Shown one piece after another: positions 55,016 through 63,268 of a stretch of 64,000 nucleotides of DNA. The stretch is from Xanthomonas sp. GTDB lineage: Bacteria > Pseudomonadota > Gammaproteobacteria > Xanthomonadales > Xanthomonadaceae. The notes beneath the pieces are model-generated. The model was not told the origin of the DNA and ran no database searches. It was given only the letters and a program-made list of their open reading frames with translations. A program made the position numbers and the translations under genes. Each line of letters opens with the position of its first letter. Position 1 is the stretch's first letter. Location of the stretch: positions 90,966 to 154,965 of the forward strand of contig NZ_JAFIWC010000010.1 of NCBI RefSeq assembly GCF_017163755.1, in the 5' to 3' direction.

Positions 55016-55066
55016 CTGGATAGCGCCAGGCATGCGTTTCGGCGCAGTATATGCGCCGCTATCCAG
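55016..55066. promoter_or_regulatory. Nested inverted repeats between dadA and the Lrp gene
   Basis: Outer arms CTGGATAGCG (55016-55025) and CGCTATCCAG (55057-55066) are perfect complements 31 bp apart; between them GGCGCA (55041-55046) and TGCGCC (55052-55057) form an inner pair around GTATA. Two nested dyads 29-78 bp from the dadA start and 68-118 bp from the regulator start are a likely binding site for the Lrp-type protein. Confidence 0.6.
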
Positions 55067-55133
55067 GATTTTTTCCCGATTTTTCTCCCGACAGCAGGCA
55101 GATGCCCTGTCAACGACCCCGGAATTCCGCCGC

Positions 55134-55613
55134 ATGGCCGCACGTGCCCGCGAACTGGACAAGATCGACCGCAAGATCCTGCGCATCCTGCAGCAGGAAG
55201 GCCGCATCTCCTTCACCGAGCTCGGCGAGCGGGTCGGCCTGTCGACCACCCCGTGCACCGAGCGGGTGCGCCGGCTCGAGCGCGATGGCGCGATCACCGG
55301 CTACTACGCGCGCCTGGACCCGCACTACCTCAAGGCCAGCCTGCTGGTGTTCGTGGAGATCAGCCTGGCCTACAAGTCCGGCGACATCTTCGAGGAGTTC
55401 CGCCGCGCCGCGCTGAAGCTGCCGAACGTGCTGGAGTGCCACCTGGTCTCCGGCGACTTCGACTACCTGATCAAGGCGCGGATCAGCGAGATGGCGTCCT
55501 ACCGCAAGCTGCTGGGCAGCACGCTGCTGACCCTGCCGCACGTGCGCGAGTCCAAGAGCTACATCGTGATGGAGGAAGTGAAGGAGACGCTGAGCTTGCC
55601 GATCGCCGATTGA
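55134..55613 (+). CDS. Lrp/AsnC-family regulator, DadR-like
   Basis: 159 residues from the ATG at 55134. N-terminal HTH (about 8-60, [29 protein letters not shown], shortened) and C-terminal RAM effector domain (about 70-150, [18 protein letters not shown]..., [17 protein letters not shown]). A longer frame starts at 55032, but its extra residues cover the inverted-repeat operator. Divergent from dadA-alr, the dadR-dadAX arrangement of Pseudomonas, so it probably activates alanine catabolism in response to alanine and controls itself. Confidence 0.92.
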   Translation: MAARARELDKIDRKILRILQQEGRISFTELGERVGLSTTPCTERVRRLERDGAITGYYARLDPHYLKASLLVFVEISLAYKSGDIFEEFRRAALKLPNVLECHLVSGDFDYLIKARISEMASYRKLLGSTLLTLPHVRESKSYIVMEEVKETLSLPIAD

Positions 55614-55624
55614 GCATGATGATT

Positions 55625-55790
55625 CCCCTCTCCCTGCGGGAGAGGGGTAGGGGTGAGGGTACGGCGGCACTGGGACGTGGCGGGCCGGGAAGCACGCCGT
55701 TGTCGTCCCGAAACGCGCGCGACGTTTGGTGGCACGCCGGTATGTCCGTACCCTCATCCGCCCTTCGGGCACCTTTCCCGAAGGGAGAAG
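55625..55790. repeat. Paired CCCTCTCCC-type intergenic repeats
   Basis: First unit: 10-bp perfect hairpin CCCCTCTCCC/GGGAGAGGGG at 55625-55647 followed by GGGGTGAGGGTAC. Second unit at 55748-55790 in opposite orientation begins GTACCCTCATCC and carries CCCTTCGGG and a CTTTCCCGAAGGGAGAAGG hairpin. The two face each other with about 80 bp between, filling the space between two convergent genes. Confidence 0.75.
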
Positions 55791-55843
55791 GAAGTGGGCG
55801 CGATGCGTAGCGCCCTGCCGCATCGGCCTGCGCGCTGGGTTTG

Positions 55844-56221
55844 TTATGCGAGCAGCTTTTCCAGATCGTCGCGCGAGGTGTGCGCGTGGTTCTTGGCCAG
55901 TTCCGACACCACGCGTTTTTGCACTTCCTTGTGCAGCAAAGGGCGCAGCTGGCCCAGGGTCTGCGGATCGGCGACCAGCACCAGGTGCGCGTAGTCGCCG
56001 CGCAGCGCGTCCTGGTACAGCCGCTCGGCCAGTTGGCGCACGAACCCGGCCTCGTCCATGGTCATCGGCCGGTCGCCGTCCTCGACACCCTCGATCGGCG
56101 TGGGCGCCAGCACTTCCTTCTGCTCCAGCAGGCTGGCCTCGCCTGCCAGGTTGGTACGGAACATGCGCGCGCTGACGCCATCGGCGACCACCACCAGGGT
56201 GTTGTCGGGAAGCTTGCTCAT
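55844..56221 (-). CDS. Host-attachment protein family (Pfam Host_attach-like)
   Basis: 125 residues, no signal peptide. The sequence LVVVADGVSARMFRTNLAGEASLLEQKEVL and LVLVADPQTLGQLRPLLHKEVQKRVVSELAKNHAHTSRDDLEKLL (each shortened) matches the 'protein required for attachment to host cells' family, first linked to Agrobacterium attachment; the fold resembles eRF1/archaeal release-factor-like domains. The molecular role is unknown. GAGGAGAA supports the start at 56221. Confidence 0.8.
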   Translation of the reverse strand: MSKLPDNTLVVVADGVSARMFRTNLAGEASLLEQKEVLAPTPIEGVEDGDRPMTMDEAGFVRQLAERLYQDALRGDYAHLVLVADPQTLGQLRPLLHKEVQKRVVSELAKNHAHTSRDDLEKLLA

Positions 56222-56342
56222 CGGTTCTCCTCATGCGGGTTGCCCGCAGGCACCGGCGGTGCCTGGGCCGTCGAGTCTAGGCAGCGGCCCGTGAGGATCG
56301 CGGCCACGGATCGCGGCGGCGCCATCGCGCGCGCTGCGCGGC

Positions 56343-56777
56343 CTACTCGGCGATGCGCTGGCCGTCGCCGCTGGGCAAGGTGTTGTAGTAGCGCCCGGTG
56401 CGCGTATCCAGCACCCGGTTGGGCGCGACCTGCACCGCGCCGGGCACCAGGCGCCCGCTGCGGTCGTAGACCTTGGACGGGGTGCGTACCGCCGGCGCTG
56501 CCGGCTTGGCCGCCGACGGCGCGGTGTTGCCGAGCGGCGACGGCGTCGGCTGCGCCGGCCCCTGCTGCGGGATCGGCGCCGGCTGCGCGCGCTGGCCGAC
56601 GCCGCTGGACATCGGCGAAGTCGGCGGCGCGGGCGTGGCGGCGGGCGCCGGCGGCGGCTTCAGCGCGGTGGCCTGGCGCGTGGCGGTCGGCGATCTGGGG
56701 GCCGGATCGAGGCTCTGCGCCGCGCCCATGGGCGCCAGCAGGACCAGCGACAGCAGCCACAGGCGGGAAACGGACAT
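56343..56777 (-). CDS. Exported Pro/Ala-rich hypothetical protein, 144 aa
   Basis: 144 residues. Signal peptide (MSVSRLWLLSLVLLAPMGAAQS), then about 75 residues of Pro/Ala/Thr-rich low complexity, then a short conserved-looking C-terminus (SKVYDRSGRLVPGAVQVAPNRVLDTRTGRYYNTLPSGDGQRI, shortened) with an YDRSGR...DTRTGRYY pattern resembling secreted RTG-type repeats. Unknown function. Start chosen at the ATG at 56775-56777 (the longer frame overlaps msrB upstream region). Confidence 0.6.
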   Translation of the reverse strand: MSVSRLWLLSLVLLAPMGAAQSLDPAPRSPTATRQATALKPPPAPAATPAPPTSPMSSGVGQRAQPAPIPQQGPAQPTPSPLGNTAPSAAKPAAPAVRTPSKVYDRSGRLVPGAVQVAPNRVLDTRTGRYYNTLPSGDGQRIAE

Positions 56778-56913
56778 GGCGGTTCCGAAGCGTTGTGTGG
56801 AACCGCAGGCTAGCGCGCGGCACCTGCGCATGCGGTGAACGCGGCGCGGCTTGATCGCCATCGCGCCCGCCCTCATCTTCAGCGCATCCCTCTCCATCGA
56901 AGGCCCGCCCGCC

Positions 56914-57378
56914 ATGAGCCGATTCGACCTCACGCCTCCCAGTCCCAGCGAACGCGAACAGCTGATCGCCGGCCTCAACGACGAGGAACGGCGCGTGCTG
57001 CTGCAGCACGGCACCGAGGCGCCGTTCTGCGGCGTGTTTTTGGACAACAAGCTGGAAGGCGTCTACACCTGCCGGCTGTGCGGGCTGCCGCTGTTCCGCT
57101 CCAGCGCCAAGTTCGACTCCGGCACCGGCTGGCCCAGCTTCTTCGCCCCCTACCACCCCCAGCACGTGCGCGAACTGCGCGACACCAGCTACGGCATGGT
57201 GCGCACCGAGATCGTCTGCGCGCGCTGCGACAGCCACCTGGGCCATGTGTTCCCTGATGGCCCGCCGCCCAGCGGCGAGCGGCATTGCCTGAATTCGGTG
57301 TCGCTAGGCTTCACCGAGCAGGGACAGGCGCTGCCCAACCCGCTGCACCGCGGCGGCGGCGAGACCGAGCCGGCCTAG
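56914..57378 (+). CDS. msrB: Peptide-methionine (R)-S-oxide reductase
   Basis: 154 residues. Zinc-binding Cys pairs CRLC (Cys53, Cys56) and CARC (Cys102, Cys105), catalytic Cys125 in GERHCLNSVSL, substrate segment FDSGTGWPSFF. It repairs methionine-R-sulfoxide in proteins. The usual N-terminal resolving Cys is replaced by a different arrangement (Cys39 in APFCGVFLDN is a candidate resolving Cys). The TAG stop is part of the CTAG target-like sequence at the left end of the inverted-repeat element. Confidence 0.95.
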   Translation: MSRFDLTPPSPSEREQLIAGLNDEERRVLLQHGTEAPFCGVFLDNKLEGVYTCRLCGLPLFRSSAKFDSGTGWPSFFAPYHPQHVRELRDTSYGMVRTEIVCARCDSHLGHVFPDGPPPSGERHCLNSVSLGFTEQGQALPNPLHRGGGETEPA

Positions 57379-57643
57379 GGCCTGTTAACGCTATCGGAAT
57401 AGGCCACGTTGTCATGTCCGGCGTCCAGGTGGTCGTGCGTGGCGCCGCGGCAGGCTGGCCGCCTGTCCAAGCCGCGCGCGGCCGCCTGGGCGCCGGACAT
57501 GGCAACCCGAAGGGCCGCGCTTGGGCGCGCACGGTGCAGCGTCATCGCTCGGTCGCTTATCGGCATAAGCTCCCTCGCTCTTCCTTGCCCCGCACGCGCC
57601 CAAGCGCGGCGTGGCCTATTCCGATAGCGCTGACAAGCCCTAG
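57375..57643. mobile_element. Structured inverted-repeat element (MITE-like, CTAG-flanked)
   Basis: 269 bp bounded by 34-bp terminal inverted repeats (57375-57408 and 57610-57643) with three mismatches, including a perfect 20-bp block CGCTATCGGAATAGGCCACG. Both ends read CTAG, so 57379-57639 could be an insertion flanked by a CTAG duplication, as for IS5-type (YTAR) targets. Inside are two hairpins: 17-bp arms at 57413-57429/57485-57501 with one mismatch, and 15-bp perfect arms at 57515-57529/57595-57609 enclosing a smaller GCTTAT/ATAAGC hairpin. No transposase frame. Confidence 0.75.
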
Positions 57644-57738
57644 CCTGTCAACGCTGGCGGGATGGCAATCACCGTTCACGTGCCGCTACGTCGGCACGCC
57701 TAGGCTGGACGGCCTCTCCCGAAGCCAGAGAGGTCGCC

Positions 57739-58176
57739 ATGTTTCGTCACTTACCCACATCTTTCGCCGTCGCATTGGCCGCGGCCGTGAGCGTGGCCGG
57801 TTGCGATCGGCGCGCACCTGCGGCGGATCCGGCCACGGCACCGGCGCCGCGTCCGGCGGCACCGGCCATCCCCACCGGCGTACCCGGCGCCACCGACCGC
57901 CCCGCCGCCACGCCCAGCGCCGACGATGGCCTGGCCACGCGCTGGCTGTGCGGCGACAAACCGGTCGAGGCAGTGTTCGAACCGGCCGAGGAGCGCGTCC
58001 AGCTGGCCGTCGATGGCCTGCGCCTGTCCATGCACAGCACCGAAACGGCATCCGGCGCGCGCTATGCCGATGCCCAGGGCAACACGTTCCAGGAGCACCA
58101 GGGCGAGGCCACGCTGACCCTGGCCGGGGGCGAGGCGCTCAAGTGCAGCAAGCAGGCCAGCGGCGTCACCGGCTGA
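57739..58176 (+). CDS. MliC-type lysozyme inhibitor lipoprotein
   Basis: 145 residues. Lipobox VAGC (Cys22), Ala/Pro-rich linker (about 25-60), and a C-terminal MliC-like domain (about 66-140): RWLCGDKPVEAVFEPAEERVQLAVDGLRLSMHSTETASGARYADAQG (shortened), ending ALKCSKQ; the paired Cys and SGARY motif are the family hallmarks. MliC proteins block c-type lysozyme from hosts. An AGAGAGG ribosome site precedes the ATG at 57739. The gene lies just downstream of the inverted-repeat element, which may supply or disturb its promoter region. Confidence 0.8.
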   Translation: MFRHLPTSFAVALAAAVSVAGCDRRAPAADPATAPAPRPAAPAIPTGVPGATDRPAATPSADDGLATRWLCGDKPVEAVFEPAEERVQLAVDGLRLSMHSTETASGARYADAQGNTFQEHQGEATLTLAGGEALKCSKQASGVTG

Positions 58177-58323
58177 GGCGACGCGGCCACGCCATGCCCC
58201 GGATCGGCGGCCGACAGGGCCGCCGATTCACGTTCGGCGCCCGCCGCCGGCCGGCCCGCCCCTTCAGAAAGCCGCGCGCGCGCCGAAACTTGAATATCCC
58301 TTCCGCGTCGACCGGCTTCCGCC

Positions 58324-59178
58324 ATGCTCATCATCGTTGGCTTCCTTGTGGTGATCCTCAGCGTCGTGGGCGGCTATGTCGCCTCGCACGGCAAGCTGGG
58401 CGCACTGTGGCAGCCGTTCGAGCTGGTCATCATCGGCGGCGCGGCGCTCGGCGCGTTCCTGGTCAGCACCCCGGCCAAGACCGTCAAGGAAACCTTCGTC
58501 GGTGCGCTGGCCGTGTTCAAGGGGCCCAAGTACAAGGCCGCCGACTACAAGGAAGTGCTGACCCTGGTCTACGAGCTGCTCAACAAGGCGCGCCGCGACG
58601 GCTTCATGGCGCTGGAAGACCACGTGGAGAAGCCGAGCGAGAGCGCGATCTTCGGCAACTACCCGAAGGTGGTGGCCGACCATCACCTGCTCGACTTCAT
58701 GACCGACTGCCTGCGCCTGATGATCGGCAGCAACATCGAGCCGCACGAACTGGAGCCGCTGCTGGAGCTGGAACTGGAGAAGCACCACCACGAGGCGCTG
58801 GCGCCGGCGCACGCGCTGACTACGGTGGCCGACGGCCTGCCCGGCTTCGGCATCGTCGCGGCGGTGCTGGGCATCGTGATCACCATGGGCTCGATCGGCG
58901 GGCCGATCGAGGAAGTCGGCGCGCACGTGGCCGCGGCGCTGGTGGGCACCTTCCTCGGCATCCTGCTGGCCTATGGCTTCGTCGCCCCGCTGGCCACCGC
59001 GATGGGCGCGCGCGCCGAGCAGGACAGCCGCATCTACGAATCGGTGAAGACCGCGCTGCTGGCCTGCCTGCGCGGCTACAACCCGAAGATCGCGCTCGAA
59101 TTCGCGCGCAAGACGCTGCCGTCGGACGTGCGCCCGGGCTTCTCGGAGTTCGAGCAGCATCTGAAGACGATCAAGTAG
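58324..59178 (+). CDS. motA: Flagellar motor stator protein MotA
   Basis: 284 residues, four membrane helices (about 3-22, 34-50, 165-190, 198-222). Charged cytoplasmic loop with the conserved Arg/Glu region (FMTDCLRLMIGSNIEPHELEPLLELELEKHH, shortened) that contacts FliG, and the conserved Pro residues in GLPGFGIVAAVLGIVI and TFLGILLAYGFVAPLA. Proton-driven stator component. Operon with motB, 10 bp apart. No other flagellar genes are near, as is common for motAB in this group. Confidence 0.96.
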   Translation: MLIIVGFLVVILSVVGGYVASHGKLGALWQPFELVIIGGAALGAFLVSTPAKTVKETFVGALAVFKGPKYKAADYKEVLTLVYELLNKARRDGFMALEDHVEKPSESAIFGNYPKVVADHHLLDFMTDCLRLMIGSNIEPHELEPLLELELEKHHHEALAPAHALTTVADGLPGFGIVAAVLGIVITMGSIGGPIEEVGAHVAAALVGTFLGILLAYGFVAPLATAMGARAEQDSRIYESVKTALLACLRGYNPKIALEFARKTLPSDVRPGFSEFEQHLKTIK

Positions 59179-59188
59179 GGCCGCGGTC

Positions 59189-60454
59189 ATGGCCGAAGCC
59201 AAGCCCACGATCGTCATCCGTCGGGTCAAGAAGGTCCAGGGCGGCGGCCATCACGGCGGCGCGTGGAAGGTGGCGTTCGCCGACTTCGTCACCGCGATGA
59301 TGGCGTTCTTCCTGGTGATGTGGCTGGTCGCGGCCACCAGCAAGGAGCAGCGCGCGGCGATCTCCGAATATTTCCGCAATCCCAGCCCGCTGTCGGGCAA
59401 GAGCACCGCGCCCAGCCCGGGCATGGCCGGCCCCGGCGGCGCCAGCACCTCGATGATCAAGCTCGGCGGCGCATCGGACCTGCAGCGCGGCGACAACAAG
59501 GATCCGTTCGGCAGCCGCAGCCTGAAGGGCGATACCGAGAACAAGGCGGCCGAACGCGAGAAGGAGAAGCAGCGCCTGGAAACGCTGATGCAGGAACTGA
59601 AGGAGGCGATCGACAAGAGCCAGGCGCTGGAGCCGTTCAAGGACCAGCTGCTGCTGGACCTGACCCCGGACGGCCTGCGCATCCAGATCGTGGACAAGGA
59701 GAACCGGCCGATGTTCGACCTAGGCAGCGCGGTGCTCAAGCCGTATACCCGCAGCATCCTGCACGAGCTGTCGGCCTTCATCAACCAGGTGCCCAACCGG
59801 GTCAGCATCACCGGCCACACCGACACCACGCTGTACAGCGGGCGCAACGGCTACAGCAACTGGGAGCTGAGCGCCGACCGCGCCAACGCCGCGCGCCGCG
59901 AGCTGGAAACCGGCGGCATGGGTGCGGAGAAGGTGTCGCGGGTGGTCGGCCTGGCGTCGTCGGTGCTGTTCGACAAGCAGGTGCCGGACAATCCGATCAA
60001 CCGCCGCATCAGCATCGTGGTGATGACCAAGGACGCCGAAGACGCCGCGCTGGCCGGCAGCGACCAGGCGGTCGCGCTGGGCACGCCGCAGACCGATGCC
60101 GACACCAAGGTGCCGGACCTGAGCGGCGCGACGGCGGCGCAGGCGCAGGCGCCGGCGGCGGCGGCGGCGGACAAGCGCGCCGCGGCCACGGCGGCGACCG
60201 CAACGGCGGCAGCGCCTGGCGCCGGCGCGCCCGCGCCTGCGGCGCGCACGCCGCCGTCCGCCGCGGCGCCTGCCGCCGCGGTGGCGACACCGCGCACGAC
60301 CAGCCCGGAAGCGGCCGCGGCCGCGGCGATGGACGCCATCCGCGCGGTCAACCGCATCTCCGGCACGCCATCGCGCAGCGGCAACGTTTCGGTCGCGGCG
60401 CCAGCCGCGCCCGCCGCCGGCGCGGACGTCGCGGACGTCGCGGTGCAGCGCTAG
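59189..60454 (+). CDS. motB: Flagellar motor stator protein MotB with long Ala-rich tail
   Basis: 421 residues. N-terminal helix AFADFVTAMMAFFLVMWLVA with the proton-binding Asp32, plug region, and OmpA-like peptidoglycan-binding domain (about 165-285; ITGHTDTTLYSGRNGYSNWELSADRAN). From about residue 300 the protein continues for about 120 residues of Ala/Pro/Thr-rich low complexity (AATAATATAAAPGAG...), which ordinary MotB (about 300-340 aa) lacks. The tail would be in the periplasm. Confidence 0.94.
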   Translation: MAEAKPTIVIRRVKKVQGGGHHGGAWKVAFADFVTAMMAFFLVMWLVAATSKEQRAAISEYFRNPSPLSGKSTAPSPGMAGPGGASTSMIKLGGASDLQRGDNKDPFGSRSLKGDTENKAAEREKEKQRLETLMQELKEAIDKSQALEPFKDQLLLDLTPDGLRIQIVDKENRPMFDLGSAVLKPYTRSILHELSAFINQVPNRVSITGHTDTTLYSGRNGYSNWELSADRANAARRELETGGMGAEKVSRVVGLASSVLFDKQVPDNPINRRISIVVMTKDAEDAALAGSDQAVALGTPQTDADTKVPDLSGATAAQAQAPAAAAADKRAAATAATATAAAPGAGAPAPAARTPPSAAAPAAAVATPRTTSPEAAAAAAMDAIRAVNRISGTPSRSGNVSVAAPAAPAAGADVADVAVQR

Positions 60455-60938
60455 CGCGCATTCCGTCGCACGGCCCGCAGGCGCAGGTCGAACGTGAAAG
60501 GAGCGGCCCTGACGTCCAGGCCGCACGCTCGGCGCGAATCACCAGCGAACCCGTTCGCTGCAGAAGCCGTTCACGATCGACCGCCGCGGATCGGCGAAGC
60601 GGCCGCTGGAGCACTTCGGTGCGGACGATGCCATTGTGGGAGCGACTTCAGTCGCGACGGGCTTTACCGGCAAACCCGTGCGATTGAAGCCGCTCCCATA
60701 GCATTTGCTGACTGCAAAATCCGGTGCTCGCGCTTCCCTTCCCGCAGCACGTAGCGCCGTTCGTGCGCGGGCGAGCAATGACATTCTTCCAGGCGACGAG
60801 ACGCGACGCGCGCACGCGAGCGCCGCCTTCGCAGCGGCGTTGCCGATCAAGACGCAGTGATGCCGGAATCGATGCGGGATTCGGGCAGACCAGCTCCCCG
60901 CCTCGGTATCGCCGGCACCGTAGTGTGCGGGACGCGCC
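60455..60938. repeat. 484-bp gene-free region with a REP-like palindrome
   Basis: Imperfect palindrome at 60634-60703 (GTGGGAGCGACTTCAGTCGC facing GCGATTGAAGCCGCTCCCAT) belongs to the same REP-like class as 40157-40212. The rest holds no supported gene; it separates the convergent motB and hydrolase genes. Confidence 0.7.
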
Positions 60939-63266
60939 CTACGGCACCGCCAGCGGAATCTGCAGGTAGCTGCGCGAGGACCAGCGCAGTTGCAGCGGCA
61001 CGCCGGCATCGTCCACGGTCTCCTCGCTGACGTCCTTGCCGCTGCCGTAGTTGATCTGCAGCTGCGCCTGCTTGATCGGCCCGACCACCGCCAGCAGGCG
61101 GCTGCCGGCCTGCAGGCGCCGGCTGGTCAGGCGTTCGGCGGCGAAGTCCAGCGTTTGCGGCACGCCCGCATGCAACAGCCGGCGCCGGCTGCGGTCGTGC
61201 AGGTAGCTCGCGCGCAGCAACCGATAGGACAACTGCACGTAGTCGCCGGCGGCGGTCTGCTCGTACAGCGCGATGCTCAGGTCCACGTCGCGCTTGTTGA
61301 GGACCAGTTGCAGCCGCCCGGAGAACAGGCCGCTGATCTCCACCGGCGTGGCGAACGGCGCGCTGGCGTAGACCAGGCGATTGTGCTGGTCCAGTTCGCG
61401 GTCGACGATGTCCCCGCCCACCGCGTCCTGGCCGGCGTCGCGGCGGTCGGCCAGGTCCACACGCTGCGCCACCTCGCCCGGCGCCGGCGGCGCGGTGGCG
61501 AGCCGGTAGCGGCCGGCGTCGTCGCGCTGCGCGTCGAGGTAAAAGCGCTGCGGCCGGCCCATCGCCTGCAGGCTCGGCGCGTGCTTCCACCGGTTCGCGC
61601 CCATCACCTGGTAGTTGACCCGGTCGCGCAACAGCGCCGGCCGCGGCGCGCCCTTGAACCAATGGTCGAACCACTGGTAGCGCAGCTCGCCCAGATCCAG
61701 CTGCGCCGCCGCATCGGTGGCGTAGCCGCGCAGCGTGCCGCGTGCCTCGCCCAGCGGGCCGACCGTGCCGCGCTGCGCGCGGATGTGATCGTACGGGCCG
61801 ATCAGCAGGTAGTGGTTCGCGCCGGGCCGCCAGGCGTGGTGTTCGCGGAAGTAGTACAGCGCGCCGGGCTGGGCGTCGTCGTAGTAGCCGGTGGTGGTCA
61901 GCACCGGCAGGTCGATCGCGGCGAACTGGCGGCGGTACGGGATCATCGCCTGCCAGTAGCGGTCGTAGCCCGGATGCGCGAGCCAGCGCCGGAACCAGGG
62001 ATTGGGCGGGCCGCCGAGCCGGTCCAGTTCGCGGTACGCGCCGCCTTGCGCATACCAGCTGGCGAAGATCGCCGACCAGCGCGCGCGGTCCTGCATCGCC
62101 GCGTTGTCCAGGCCCTTGCCGCTGGCGGCGTAGAACGGCCAGTAGTAGACGAAGCTGTAGAAGATGTTGCCTTCCATCGGCACGTCGATGCCGGGCGCGG
62201 CGCTGACCGAGGCCATCATCGCCTTGAGCGCGCGCGGCCGGTGCTTGGCCGCGGCCCACTGGGTGAAGCCCTCGTAGCTGCCGCCGTACATGCCGACGCG
62301 GCCATCGCTCCACGGCTGCGCGGCGATCCAGTCGATCAGCGCCGCCGCGTCCTCGCCGTCGTGTTCGTAGGGCGTCACCGTGCCGCGCCCGCAGCCCTTG
62401 CCACGGCTCAGGCCGATCACGCCGGCGTAGCCGTTGGCCGCGCTGCGCCGCGCCTCGTTCAAGTTCGCCACCGGATCGGCGTAGATGGTGAAGTTGAGCA
62501 GGGTCGGCTGGCGCGGCGGCGCGGCGCCGCGGCCGCGCACGATCAGCGCGCACAGCGCCGCGTCGGTTCCGCGCAGCGGCACCACCACGTCGCGCTGGAT
62601 CAGGTAGCGCCGCGCGTCGTCCTGCGCGACCAGCGCCGGGACCAGCGCAGCCGCGCGTTCGAAGGCGCGCGCGGCCACCGCCAGGCGCACCAGGGCCAGC
62701 GCGGTATCGCGCGGCAGCGACGAGCGCGCGGCAGCCGCCTGCAGGCTCTGCTGCAGCGACTGGCGCAGCTCCGCCGGATCGATGCTCAGCGCGCGCATCG
62801 CCAGCGCCGCGGCGCGATCGTCGAGCGCGGCATAGGTCGAAGCGAATGCGTCGCGGTAGCCGCGCTCGAAGTCGGCGGCGAGCAATGCGCGCGCATGGAC
62901 CAGGTAGAGCAGATCGTCGGCGCGCCGCTGCGGCGAGGCGGCGTCGCGGCGCAGTGCGCTCAGCCGCTGCAGGCTCGCCAAGGCCGCACGCGCATCGCCA
63001 CTGGCCAGTTGCAGGCGGAAGCGCTGCGCCAGCGCGGCGTCGCTGCCGTCGTCCGGGGTCTGCGCCAGCAGCGCCTGGGCCAGCGCGGCGATCGCCGCGT
63101 CGGTCTGCGTCGCATCGTGCGGCGCCTGCCACGGCAGCGTCTGCGCGTGGGCAACGATACAGGCGCACAGCGCGAGCAGCGTCAGGGCGAAGCGTTTCAG
63201 CAGCGCCGGCAGCAGGTTCGGGAACAGGCGCGGCCCGTGCGCGCTACACCCGCCAAGCGAATGCAC
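60939..63266 (-). CDS. CocE/NonD-family hydrolase (X-Pro dipeptidyl-peptidase S15-like)
   Basis: 775 residues if started at the GTG at 63264-63266. A hydrophobic segment LLKRFALTLLALCACIVAHAQ acts as signal peptide. About 190 residues of helical leader are followed by an alpha/beta-hydrolase domain with the nucleophile in GMYGGSYEGFTQWAAAK (GxSYxG), His candidate in PYDHIRAQRGT, and a C-terminal jelly-roll domain (IYxDPV..., DLSIALYEQTAAGDYVQLSYRLLRASYL). These are hallmarks of the CocE/NonD family of esterases and peptidases; the substrate is unknown. No ATG lies near a sensible start; the GTG begins 3 bp after the upstream gene's stop. Confidence 0.85.
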   Translation of the reverse strand: MHSLGGCSAHGPRLFPNLLPALLKRFALTLLALCACIVAHAQTLPWQAPHDATQTDAAIAALAQALLAQTPDDGSDAALAQRFRLQLASGDARAALASLQRLSALRRDAASPQRRADDLLYLVHARALLAADFERGYRDAFASTYAALDDRAAALAMRALSIDPAELRQSLQQSLQAAAARSSLPRDTALALVRLAVAARAFERAAALVPALVAQDDARRYLIQRDVVVPLRGTDAALCALIVRGRGAAPPRQPTLLNFTIYADPVANLNEARRSAANGYAGVIGLSRGKGCGRGTVTPYEHDGEDAAALIDWIAAQPWSDGRVGMYGGSYEGFTQWAAAKHRPRALKAMMASVSAAPGIDVPMEGNIFYSFVYYWPFYAASGKGLDNAAMQDRARWSAIFASWYAQGGAYRELDRLGGPPNPWFRRWLAHPGYDRYWQAMIPYRRQFAAIDLPVLTTTGYYDDAQPGALYYFREHHAWRPGANHYLLIGPYDHIRAQRGTVGPLGEARGTLRGYATDAAAQLDLGELRYQWFDHWFKGAPRPALLRDRVNYQVMGANRWKHAPSLQAMGRPQRFYLDAQRDDAGRYRLATAPPAPGEVAQRVDLADRRDAGQDAVGGDIVDRELDQHNRLVYASAPFATPVEISGLFSGRLQLVLNKRDVDLSIALYEQTAAGDYVQLSYRLLRASYLHDRSRRRLLHAGVPQTLDFAAERLTSRRLQAGSRLLAVVGPIKQAQLQINYGSGKDVSEETVDDAGVPLQLRWSSRSYLQIPLAVP

Positions 63267-63268
63267 GC

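Noticed and set aside
55032..55133. N-terminal extension of the Lrp-type regulator
   Set aside because: The extra codons run through the nested operator dyads; family members start close to the HTH.
57739..58176. The gene after the inverted-repeat element considered as a transposon cargo or transposase
   Set aside because: It encodes an MliC-type lipoprotein and lies outside the terminal repeats.
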